The notes beneath the pieces were generated by a model. It did no database searches, was not told the DNA's origin, and saw nothing but the letters and a program-made list of their open reading frames with translations. A stretch of 64,000 bases of DNA from Brevundimonas naejangsanensis DSM 23858 (GTDB taxonomy: Bacteria > Pseudomonadota > Alphaproteobacteria > Caulobacterales > Caulobacteraceae): the NCBI RefSeq assembly GCF_000421705.1, contig NZ_ATXN01000004.1, forward strand, positions 193,501 through 257,500. Reading direction: 5' to 3'. Numbering within the stretch: position 1 is the stretch's first letter; each line of letters opens with the position of its first letter. This document shows positions 56,082 through 64,000 of this stretch, piece by piece. Position numbers and translations under genes: made by a program.

Positions 56082-56481
56082 CGTCTTCGATGGCGTGGAT
56101 CTGATCGTCGTCCAGGCCCAGGTGGTGGCCGATCTCGTGGATCAGGACATGGGCGATGATCTCGGACAGGCCGACGTCGCCGCGCTCGCACCATTCATCG
56201 AGGATCGGGCGGCGATACAGGAAGACGCGCGAAGGCTCCGGCGCCGGACCCATGGCGTCTCGCTCGCCGATGTGGACGCCGGAATACAGGCCGGTCAGCT
56301 CGAACGGATCCTCGATCTCAAGGTCGCGCAGGATTTCTTCGTCGGCGAAGTCGTCGATGCGGATGACGACGTCCCCGGCCGCCTGACGGAACAGATCGGG
56401 CAGGGCGGCGAAGGCCTCTTCGGCCAGGCGGGCGAAGTCGTCGAGGGAGGGGGCGGTCTGATAGGTCCAGGTCTGGCTCAT
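56071..56481 (-). CDS. small zinc metallopeptidase-family protein (DUF1025)
   Basis: This 136-aa protein has a zincin-like fold with the zinc motif HEIGHH (H115, E116, H119), followed by a very acidic tail (DDDQIHAIEDDDD). It has the family sequences LYSGVHIGERD and PSRVFLYRRPILDEW. Members of this family are short and their substrates are unknown. The internal ATG was chosen because the conserved block begins there; the longer frame upstream is Arg-rich and runs opposite divL. Confidence 0.87.
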   Translation of the reverse strand: MSQTWTYQTAPSLDDFARLAEEAFAALPDLFRQAAGDVVIRIDDFADEEILRDLEIEDPFELTGLYSGVHIGERDAMGPAPEPSRVFLYRRPILDEWCERGDVGLSEIIAHVLIHEIGHHLGLDDDQIHAIEDDDD

Positions 56482-56626
56482 GGCTAAGGATATCGCCCGG
56501 CGCGGCCGGTCCCGCAATCGGCGGCGACGCCGCATCGCAAATCGCGCAATCAGGTTATGGTAAACGCGAATCGGTCGGCGCGCTGACGCTCGGCGGCCGC
56601 CGCAGCGACGCATCATCCGGGGACCT

Positions 56627-58951
56627 ATGGCCGAGGCCGACATCGCTTATGCAGCCACCGCAGGGGCGGCCGGTCTGGCGCTGGCGATCAGCGCCTGGAC
56701 CTGGCGGCTACGCGCGCGGCTGGGTGCGCGCGAGGTCGAGATCGAGCGCTGGCTGGGCGGCGCCCAGGCCTCGGCGGCGGCCAGCGAAGGCGCCCTGACG
56801 GCGTTCGACGACGTGCGGGTGGCCCTGAGCCCGCAGGGCGAGGCGCAGTCGGCGTTCGGCTCGGCCGAGGCCCTGTCGGCGCTGGCGCCCGGGCTCGAGG
56901 GGCTGGCGGCGGCGCAAGGCGTGGTCGCGGTGCTGACCGGTCTGCACACCGGACGCATGGAGGCGCTGGTTCAGGCCGGGGAGGCCTTCGAGACCCTGAT
57001 GGAGACGCCGCAGGGCGCCTGGGCGGTCGAGGGACGGCCGCATGGGGGATCGGCCTGGCTGCGGCTGTCGCGTCTGGCCGGGGTGGGCGGCGAGGGCGGA
57101 CTGGACGGCGGCGCGGGCGCGGGGGTTCTGGCGGAACAGTCTCCGGCGCCGACCTGGGTCGTGGACGGGGCCGGGCGGCTGGTCTGGGCCAACAGCGCCT
57201 GGCTGGTCGAGACGGGGGCCGAGACCCTGGCCGAGGCGCGCGAGCGGGGGCTCAGTTTCGATCGCGGCGCCGACGGGGTGGTGGCGGAGACGCTGCGCCT
57301 GAACGCGCGCCAGGACGGCTTCCGCTGGACCACGGCGGGCGGACGGCGCCGGGCGTGGAAGATCCTGGCCGAACCGCTGGCGGGCGGACGCGGCGCCGTG
57401 ATCGCCTTCGCCATCGAGATGACCGAGGCCGAGGAGACGCGCGACACCCTGCGCCGTCACGTCGAGGCCCATGACGAGACGCTGAATCACCTGGCCGACG
57501 CCGTCGCCATCTTCGGCCCGTCCAAGCGGCTGGCCTTCCACAACACCGCCTTCCAGTCGCTGTTCGGGGTCGATCCGGCGTGGCTGGACGAACGGCCGAC
57601 CCACGCTGAACTTCTGGACCGGCTGCGCCAGAAACGACTGCTGCCCGAGGTTGTCGACTACGCCCGCTGGAAGGCGGATGAACTGGATTTCTACGGCGCC
57701 GCCCAGGCCTCGCCGGACGACAGCTGGTCCCTGCCCGACGGGCGGACGCTGCGGGTGGTGCGCCAGCCGCACCCGCTAGGCGGCATCCTGCTGATCTTTT
57801 CGGACATCACCGGCGAACTGCAGCTGCGCAGCCGCTACAACGCCCAGATCCAGGTCCAGCGCGCGACGCTGGACAAGCTGAACGACGCCGTGGCCGTGTT
57901 CGGCTCGGACGGGCGGCTGCGGCTGCACAACGAAGCGTTTGAGACCTTCTGGGGCGTGGCGGGCGAACGGCTGAACGAGGCGGGCGACTTCGACGCCGTG
58001 GCCGCCCTGTGCCGCCCGGTCCTGCCCGACGCAGCCCTGTGGCTGGGGCTGAAGGCGCGGGTGGCCGACCCTGACCCGGAAAGCCGGGTGCCGATCGCCG
58101 GCGAGGGGCGCACCGAGGACGGCCGCAGCGCCGCCTGGCAGACCCGTCCCCTGCCGGACGGGGCCACCCTGGTCGCCTTCTCGGACGTGACGGCCCGCCG
58201 CGGGCTGGAGCAGGCGCTGGCCGCCAAGGAAGCCGCTTTGGCCGAGAGCCAGGCGCTGAAGCGAGAGTTCGTGGGCAGCGTCTCCTATGAGCTGCGCACC
58301 CCGCTGACGACCATCGTCGGCTATTCCGAACTGCTGGAGGCGATGGGCGACCTGCCCGAGCGCAGCCGCCAGCACGCCGGGGCCATCCGCGTAGCGGCCA
58401 GCCATCTGGCCCGCTCCATCGACGACGTGCTGGATATGGCCCAGATCGACGCGGGCGAGATGGAGCTGACGCTGGGCGATGTGCGCGTCTGCGACCTGCT
58501 GGACGAGGCGGCCGAGCGGATCAGGCCCAAGGTGGAGGGCCGCGGGGCGACGCTGAATCTGGCCTGTCCGGCAGGGCTGCAGCCGATCCGCGCCGACGCC
58601 CGCCGCATCGCCCAAGCGGTCGATCACCTGCTGGAGCACGCCTGCCGGGCGGTGTCCGAAGGCGGCGCCGTCAGCCTGAGCGCCGAGGCCGGGCCGAATG
58701 AAATCCGCATCCGCGTCGAGGACACCGGCCGGGGCATCCCCTATCACCTGCAGGCCCACGTCTTCGACCGCTTCGTGCGGCGCGAGCGCGGCGGGCCGGG
58801 CGTGGCCCTGGCTCTGGTGAAAGCCTTGATCGAACTGCACGGCGGCTGGGCCGAGGTCCAGTCCGAACCGGGCAAGGGCGCGGCCTTCATCCTGCACCTG
58901 CCGATCGAGGCCGAGGCGCCGACGGCCCCGCCCGAGCTGCTGCTGGGCTGA
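56627..58951 (+). CDS. divL: DivL cell-polarity/cell-cycle pseudo-histidine kinase (tyrosine at the phosphosite)
   Basis: In Caulobacter DivL senses DivK phosphorylation and controls CckA, thus CtrA activity. The 774-aa protein has one N-terminal hydrophobic segment (about 8-25), a linker, PAS-like segments (about 170-270, 285-395, 410-520), a coiled region and the DHp/CA module. The phosphoacceptor position is Y554 in VSYELRTP, the DivL hallmark. The ATPase part is degenerate: the N-box asparagines are H667 and H671 (DHLLEHACRAV), and the G2 box reads GPGVALAL instead of GxGLGL, though DTGRG is kept. Start: GGGGAC upstream. Confidence 0.93.
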   Translation: MAEADIAYAATAGAAGLALAISAWTWRLRARLGAREVEIERWLGGAQASAAASEGALTAFDDVRVALSPQGEAQSAFGSAEALSALAPGLEGLAAAQGVVAVLTGLHTGRMEALVQAGEAFETLMETPQGAWAVEGRPHGGSAWLRLSRLAGVGGEGGLDGGAGAGVLAEQSPAPTWVVDGAGRLVWANSAWLVETGAETLAEARERGLSFDRGADGVVAETLRLNARQDGFRWTTAGGRRRAWKILAEPLAGGRGAVIAFAIEMTEAEETRDTLRRHVEAHDETLNHLADAVAIFGPSKRLAFHNTAFQSLFGVDPAWLDERPTHAELLDRLRQKRLLPEVVDYARWKADELDFYGAAQASPDDSWSLPDGRTLRVVRQPHPLGGILLIFSDITGELQLRSRYNAQIQVQRATLDKLNDAVAVFGSDGRLRLHNEAFETFWGVAGERLNEAGDFDAVAALCRPVLPDAALWLGLKARVADPDPESRVPIAGEGRTEDGRSAAWQTRPLPDGATLVAFSDVTARRGLEQALAAKEAALAESQALKREFVGSVSYELRTPLTTIVGYSELLEAMGDLPERSRQHAGAIRVAASHLARSIDDVLDMAQIDAGEMELTLGDVRVCDLLDEAAERIRPKVEGRGATLNLACPAGLQPIRADARRIAQAVDHLLEHACRAVSEGGAVSLSAEAGPNEIRIRVEDTGRGIPYHLQAHVFDRFVRRERGGPGVALALVKALIELHGGWAEVQSEPGKGAAFILHLPIEAEAPTAPPELLLG

Positions 58952-59004
58952 TATGGCGCTCCAGCCGTGCTAGAGGGCGTGTCCAAGCCTTCCAGGACGC
59001 TTTC

Positions 59005-59859
59005 ATGGCCGATACGCCCCGCCCCCTGCTCAAGACCGCCATCATCTATGATTTCGACGGGACGCTGGCCCGGGGAAACATGCAGGAGGTCAGCTTCATC
59101 CCCTCGATCGGAATGACGCCGGCCCAGTTCTGGAACGAAACCGTCCGTCCCCGGACCATCGCCGCCGATGGCGACGGCATCCTGATGTATATGCAGATGA
59201 TGCTGCTGGCCGCGCGCGAGCAGGGCACGCCGGTGACGCGCCAGACGCTGCGCGACCACGGCCGCGACGTGGCCCTGTTCGAGGGCCTGCGCGACGGCAG
59301 CTGGTTCGACCGCATGAACGATTTCGGCGCCCAATATGGTCTGGAGATCGAGCACTACATCATCTCGGCGGGCCTGACCGAGATGATCGAGGGCTGTCCC
59401 ATCGCCGAGGCCTTCACCCACGTCTTCGCTTCGAAATACGCCTATGACGCGGACGACGTGGCGGTGTGGCCCGCCGTTGGCGTCAACTACACCACCAAGA
59501 CCCAGTATCTGTTCCGCATCAACAAGGGGGTGCACAACCACTGGGAGGACGAGCGCATCAACCGCTTCATCCCGGATGAGGAGCGGCCCATCCCGTTCGA
59601 CCGGATGATCTTCCTGGGCGACGGCGACACCGATGTGCCGACCATGAAGATGATGCACACCAAGGGCGGCTTCTCCATCGCCGTCTACGACCCCGACAGC
59701 ACCCCGCGCGACCACGACAAGATCCATCGTCTGATCTCGGAGGATCGGGTCAACTTCGTCGCGGCGGGCGACTATCGCGAAGGCTCGCCGGTCGACCTGA
59801 TCGTCAAGGGCCTGATCGGCCGCATGGCGGTCAACTACGGCCGCATGCCGGCGGACTGA
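59005..59859 (+). CDS. HAD-family phosphatase
   Basis: This 284-aa HAD-superfamily hydrolase has the nucleophile motif YDFDGTLARG (D16 and D18), and the C-terminal metal site FLGDGDTDVPTMK. The layout resembles the phosphoserine-phosphatase-like group with a small helical cap; the substrate is unknown. It follows divL by 53 bp. Its last 29 bases overlap the 3' end of the convergent kinase gene. Confidence 0.88.
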   Translation: MADTPRPLLKTAIIYDFDGTLARGNMQEVSFIPSIGMTPAQFWNETVRPRTIAADGDGILMYMQMMLLAAREQGTPVTRQTLRDHGRDVALFEGLRDGSWFDRMNDFGAQYGLEIEHYIISAGLTEMIEGCPIAEAFTHVFASKYAYDADDVAVWPAVGVNYTTKTQYLFRINKGVHNHWEDERINRFIPDEERPIPFDRMIFLGDGDTDVPTMKMMHTKGGFSIAVYDPDSTPRDHDKIHRLISEDRVNFVAAGDYREGSPVDLIVKGLIGRMAVNYGRMPAD

Positions 59860-60637
59860 GGCGCCGGTCGGCGTCCAACTGAACCACCCGATCGGCGCGC
59901 ACCCCGCCGGTCAGCATGTGGCGGGTGATGCGTTCGAAATGCTGGATGAAGACGGCCAGTTCGGCGCGTCTGGCGGAGGGCAGGTCGGCCGGGGGCAGAC
60001 CCATCAGACCCGCCTCCTGTTCGCAGCGCCAGTCCAGCACCGCGTCGAACGACGGCGCCTTCAGGAACAGCACGGCGTCGTAGCGGGCGAAGGTTTCGGC
60101 GTAGGGGCCGGTCAGGGCGGCGTTGACGTCGCGCCGCCATGTCCCGTCGCCATCGCGTTCGATTTCCAGAGCGTTGATCGGCAGGCCCAGCTCCGCCTCT
60201 GTCTGCGGCGTTGCGCCCAGACACCAGCCGTCGATCAGCACAGCCGACGGGCGGCCCGCAAACACAGGCCACGATGCTTCCGGCGCCCGGTCGTCCGTCA
60301 GCTTGTCGAAGGCGGGCAGGGGCGTGCGGCTGTCAGGCCCGGTGGCGCGCAGGGCGGCGACCGTGGCTTCCAGCAGGGCCAGATCGTGCGTTCCTGGCGG
60401 GCCGCGCACGGCGAACAGGGGATGGACCTCGCGAGCGAGGGTCTGGCGTTCCGTTTTCGTCAGATAGACGTCGTCCAGCGACAGATGCGCTGCGCCGAAG
60501 CGTTCCGCCGCAGCGCGCGACAGTGTCGTCTTGCCGGAGCCTTGCGCCCCGGCGATCCCGATGAGGGGGATGTGGTCCGGCCGCGCATGGGCCGCGACCA
60601 GAGACCCGACCGCGTCCAGCAGCCGGGCGTCGATCAT
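59831..60637 (-). CDS. P-loop kinase related to glycerate kinase GLYK/Tda10
   Basis: This 268-aa protein has Walker A GAQGSGKT at residues 30-37 and the family features LSLDDVYLTKTERQTLA, HPLFAVRGPPGTHDLALL and the Walker-B-like VLIDGWCLGA. These match the D-glycerate 3-kinase/Tda10 group. Glycerate as substrate is inferred from family. It lies one base downstream of the ferredoxin gene on the same strand. Confidence 0.83.
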   Translation of the reverse strand: MIDARLLDAVGSLVAAHARPDHIPLIGIAGAQGSGKTTLSRAAAERFGAAHLSLDDVYLTKTERQTLAREVHPLFAVRGPPGTHDLALLEATVAALRATGPDSRTPLPAFDKLTDDRAPEASWPVFAGRPSAVLIDGWCLGATPQTEAELGLPINALEIERDGDGTWRRDVNAALTGPYAETFARYDAVLFLKAPSFDAVLDWRCEQEAGLMGLPPADLPSARRAELAVFIQHFERITRHMLTGGVRADRVVQLDADRRLSPPACGRS

Positions 60638-60638
60638 C

Positions 60639-61049
<411 letters not shown>

Positions 61050-61073
61050 TCAGTTGCGGCCTGATCGGCTGGG

Positions 61074-61877
61074 TCAGGCGGCGGTCTTCTTGCGCGACGG
61101 CGAGACCATCAGCTTCTTGGTCTCGGCGATCGCCTTGGCCGGGTTCAGCCCCTTGGGGCAGACCTGGGCGCAGTTCATGATCGTGTGGCAGCGATACAGC
61201 TTGAAGGGGTCCTCGAGGTCGTCGAGACGCTTCTGGGTGGCGTCGTCGCGGCTGTCGGCGATCCAGCGATAGGACTGCAGCAGGGCCGCCGGGCCGAGGT
61301 ATTCTTCCTGGTTCCACCAGTAGCTCGGGCACGAGGTCGAGCAGCAGGCGCACAGGATGCACTCGTACAGGCCGTCCAGCTTTTCGCGGTCTTCCGGCGA
61401 CTGCAGGCGCTCCTTCTCCGGGTCCGGCAGGTCGGACTGGAGGTAGGGCTGGATGGAGTCGTACTGGGCGTAGAACAGCGACAGGTCCGTCACCAGATCC
61501 TTCACCACCGGCTGGTGGGGCAGGGGGGCGATGGTGATGTTGTGCGACGAGCACTCGGCCCAGCCCTTGGTGCAGGCCAGGGCGTTGCGGCCGTCGACGT
61601 TCATCGAGCACGAGCCGCAGATGCCTTCACGGCACGAACGGCGGAACGACAGGGTGGGGTCGATCTCGTTCTTGATGTGGATCAGGGCGTCCAGAAGCAT
61701 CGGGCCGTGATCGTCGGCTGAGACCTCATAGACGTCCCAGCGCGGATCGGCGTCCGTTTCCGGGTCGTAGCGATAGACCTTGTAGGTCTTGACGTTCTTC
61801 GCGCCGGCCGGAGCCTTGTGCACCTTGCCGGTCGTGGGCTTGGAGCCCCGCGGGAGGTTGAGCTGAACCATCTGCAA
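61074..61877 (-). CDS. sdhB: SdhB succinate dehydrogenase iron-sulphur subunit
   Basis: SdhB passes electrons from the flavin to ubiquinone through three Fe-S centres. The 267-aa protein has the 2Fe-2S motif [12 protein letters not shown], the 4Fe-4S motif [13 protein letters not shown], and the 3Fe-4S motif [18 protein letters not shown] strong AAGGAGGA site overlaps the end of sdhA six bases upstream. It ends the sdh operon at a strong terminator. Confidence 0.97.
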   Translation of the reverse strand: MQMVQLNLPRGSKPTTGKVHKAPAGAKNVKTYKVYRYDPETDADPRWDVYEVSADDHGPMLLDALIHIKNEIDPTLSFRRSCREGICGSCSMNVDGRNALACTKGWAECSSHNITIAPLPHQPVVKDLVTDLSLFYAQYDSIQPYLQSDLPDPEKERLQSPEDREKLDGLYECILCACCSTSCPSYWWNQEEYLGPAALLQSYRWIADSRDDATQKRLDDLEDPFKLYRCHTIMNCAQVCPKGLNPAKAIAETKKLMVSPSRKKTAA

Positions 61878-61883
61878 TCCTCC

Positions 61884-63668
61884 TTAGTACACCCGAGCCC
61901 GGGGCTCGATGTAGGAGACCTCGTCGGTCATCGTGTATTTGTGCACCGGGCGGTAGTCGATCTGGACGCCTTCGCCCGGACGCTTCCACGCCAGGGTGTG
62001 CTTCATCCAGTTCTCGTCGTCGCGGTCGGGGAAGTCCTCGCGGGCGTGGGCGCCGCGCGATTCCGTGCGGTTCAGCGCGCCTTCGATGGTCACCAGGGCC
62101 TGCGAGATCAGGTTGTCGTATTCCAGCGTCTCGACCAGGTCGGTATTCCAGATCAGACCGCGATCCGTGGTCTTGATGTCGGCGCCGGCGGCCTCGATCG
62201 AACGCAGCTTGGCCACGCCTTCTTCAAGGGTCTTGCCGGTGCGGAACACGGCTGCGTCGGCCTGCATGGCGCGCTGCATGTCCAGACGCAGGTGCGACGT
62301 CGGGGTCGAGCCCGAGGCGTTGCGGAAGCGGTCCAGGCGCGCGATGTGCTGGTCGGTCTGGGCCTTGGAGGCCGACGGCACGGCCGAGTTCTTGTCCACG
62401 ACCTCGCCGCAGCGCAGGCCGACGGCGCGGCCGAACACCACCAGGTCGGTCAGGGAGTTGGAGCCCAGACGGTTGGCTCCGTGCACCGAGACGCAGCCCG
62501 CCTCGCCCACGGCCATCAGGCCCGGCACCACGCTGTCGGGGTTTCCGTCGCGCAGCGTCAGCACCTCGCCGTGATAGTTCGTCGGGATGCCGCCCATGTT
62601 GTAGTGGACGGTCGGAATGACCGGGATCGGCTCCTTGGTCACATCCACGCCGGCGAAGATCTTGGCCGATTCCGAGATGCCCGGCAGGCGCGCGTGCAGC
62701 ACGGCCGGATCAAGGTGATCCAGGTGCAGGAAGATGTGGTCCTTGTTCGGGCCCACGCCGCGGCCTTCGCGGATTTCGATGGTCATGGAGCGGCTGACCA
62801 TGTCGCGCGGGGCCAGATCCTTCACGGTCGGCGCATAGCGCTCCATGAAGCGTTCGCCCTCCGAGTTGGTCAGATAGCCGCCTTCACCGCGTGCGCCCTC
62901 GGTGATCAGGCAGCCGGCGCCGTAGATGCCGGTCGGGTGGAACTGCACGAACTCCATGTCCTGCAGCGGCAGGCCGGCGCGCAGCACCATGGCGTTGCCG
63001 TCGCCGGTGCAGGTGTGGGCCGAGGTGGCCGAGAAATAGGCGCGGCCGTAACCGCCGGTGGCCAGCACCACCATCTTGGCGCGGAACTGGTGCAGTTGGC
63101 CGGTGTCGAGCTGAAGCGCGGTGACGCCCGTGCAGGCGCCGTCCTGCATGATCAGGTCGAGCGCGAAATATTCGACGAAGAACTTCACCTCGCGACGGAC
63201 CGACTGGCCGTACAGGGTGTGCAGGATGGCGTGACCGGTGCGGTCGGCGGCGGCGCAGGTGCGCTGCACCGGGCCTTCGCCGAAATTGCGGGTCATGCCG
63301 CCGAAGGCGCGCTGGTAGATCTTGCCTTCGTCGGTGCGGCTGAAGGGCACGCCCCAGTGCTCCAGCTCATAGACGGCTTGGGGCGCGTTGCGGACCAGAT
63401 ATTCGATGGCGTCCTGGTCGCCCAGCCAGTCCGACCCCTTGACGGTGTCGTACATGTGCCACTGCCAGGAGTCCTCGCCCATGTTGCCGAGCGAGGCGGA
63501 GATGCCGCCCTGGGCCGCTACGGTGTGTGAGCGGGTCGGGAAGACCTTGGTGACGCAGGCGACCTTCAGGCCCTGCTGGGCGGCGCCGAGGGCGGCGCGC
63601 AGGCCCGAACCGCCGGCGCCGACGACGACGACGTCGTATTCGTGATCGATAAGCTCGTATGCAGCCAT
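61884..63668 (-). CDS. sdhA: SdhA succinate dehydrogenase flavoprotein subunit
   Basis: SdhA oxidises succinate to fumarate with covalently bound FAD. The 594-aa protein has the dinucleotide motif [18 protein letters not shown], the FAD-linking histidine in [11 protein letters not shown], and the active-site block [23 protein letters not shown]. It has [24 protein letters not shown] in the C-terminal third. It lies seven bases after the sdhD stop. Confidence 0.97.
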   Translation of the reverse strand: MAAYELIDHEYDVVVVGAGGSGLRAALGAAQQGLKVACVTKVFPTRSHTVAAQGGISASLGNMGEDSWQWHMYDTVKGSDWLGDQDAIEYLVRNAPQAVYELEHWGVPFSRTDEGKIYQRAFGGMTRNFGEGPVQRTCAAADRTGHAILHTLYGQSVRREVKFFVEYFALDLIMQDGACTGVTALQLDTGQLHQFRAKMVVLATGGYGRAYFSATSAHTCTGDGNAMVLRAGLPLQDMEFVQFHPTGIYGAGCLITEGARGEGGYLTNSEGERFMERYAPTVKDLAPRDMVSRSMTIEIREGRGVGPNKDHIFLHLDHLDPAVLHARLPGISESAKIFAGVDVTKEPIPVIPTVHYNMGGIPTNYHGEVLTLRDGNPDSVVPGLMAVGEAGCVSVHGANRLGSNSLTDLVVFGRAVGLRCGEVVDKNSAVPSASKAQTDQHIARLDRFRNASGSTPTSHLRLDMQRAMQADAAVFRTGKTLEEGVAKLRSIEAAGADIKTTDRGLIWNTDLVETLEYDNLISQALVTIEGALNRTESRGAHAREDFPDRDDENWMKHTLAWKRPGEGVQIDYRPVHKYTMTDEVSYIEPRARVY

Positions 63669-63675
63669 GGCGGGA

Positions 63676-64000
63676 TCAGACTCCGGCCGGCAGCGGGGCC
63701 GAACCCAGCGCCAGACGTACGATGAAGAAGACGCTGGCGGCCGCCAGCACGAGGAAGACCAGGTTCGACACCAGGACCAGGCCGGAACGGGACGAGGCGG
63801 GGACGTAGTCCTCGATGATCACCTTCCAGGCCAGGCTGGCGAACAGGCAGAAGACCACCGCCGTCACGGCCAGAAGGCCGGCGTTCAGCGTGCTGCCGAA
63901 CCAGGCAATGACCGCGCCGTAGTCGGCGCCGGCCAGGGTGAAGCCGGTCGACAGGACCCACAGGCCCAGCGGCATCAGGGCCAGCAGCGCCAGCTTTTCG
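63676..64000 (-). CDS. sdhD: SdhD succinate dehydrogenase membrane anchor (start beyond window)
   Basis: SdhD anchors the complex and helps bind haem and quinone. The visible 108 codons end at the stop and hold three hydrophobic segments ([33 protein letters not shown] and [21 protein letters not shown]). Reading past the first ATG in frame gives [14 protein letters not shown], the usual SdhD sequence around helix I, so the gene begins outside the window. It precedes sdhA. Confidence 0.9.
   Translation of the reverse strand, partial: EKLALLALMPLGLWVLSTGFTLAGADYGAVIAWFGSTLNAGLLAVTAVVFCLFASLAWKVIIEDYVPASSRSGLVLVSNLVFLVLAAASVFFIVRLALGSAPLPAGV

Overview
The window is GC-rich, densely packed alphaproteobacterial chromosome. 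The gene content points to the Caulobacteraceae, and I infer Brevundimonas or a close relative. The strongest markers are a DivL-type pseudo-histidine kinase with tyrosine at the phosphoacceptor site (56627-58951), a soluble hybrid kinase with the layout of Caulobacter ShkA (38799-40436), a CC0125/CC1285-type lipoprotein, a CnoX with an intact WCGPC site, and a tsaB-rimI-fur-miaB-phoH-ybeY-lnt block. I see no phage, transposase, integron, CRISPR array, tRNA or rRNA. This is core genome, and the unusual material lies in intergenic repeats and in specific residue changes.

Layout. 1-7.8 kb: the N-terminal half of ftsK, a UbiH/COQ6-family hydroxylase, Trm112-like, LON-domain and cnoX genes, a large palindromic repeat, a secreted TPR protein, and a methionine aminopeptidase coupled to a ParD-like gene. 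8-12 kb: a ProX-type editing protein, a DUF6065 protein, a lipoprotein, a LysE exporter and two related secreted helical proteins. 12-21 kb: nfu, two XRE regulators, the tsaB to lnt translation, RNA and envelope block, and a third XRE regulator. 21-25 kb: a peroxide-defence cluster (ahpD, ahpC, katA, divergent oxyR). 25-31 kb: acnA, ccmAB, an Smr/XRE/DUF2975 operon and a 38-residue membrane protein. 31-38.8 kb: rdgB-hemW-rsmI-yraN-SirB1 with overlapping starts, gshB, a secreted unknown and comM. 38.8-46.3 kb: shkA-ampG, maeB, dapF and a K+ channel. 46.4-56.5 kb: two tandem S9 peptidases, a DUF1223 protein, kup-rsmB, an ABC ATPase and a metallopeptidase. 56.6-64 kb: divL, a HAD phosphatase, a GLYK-like kinase, a 2Fe-2S ferredoxin and sdhB-sdhA-sdhD (the last cut by the window edge).

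The most notable structure not explained by genes is a family of at least 14 short intergenic elements. Each folds on paper into an outer stem, a constant asymmetric internal loop (CAAGCA opposite GAT or GTT) and an inner stem. Both stems change sequence between copies while keeping their pairing. Two copies supply the reading frame of the HemW N-terminus, and three form a 49-bp tandem array before gshB. Other points worth a second look are an OxyR with a single cysteine, a DivL whose ATP-binding boxes are also degenerate, and a Map/ParD-like pair with a palindromic AT-rich promoter.
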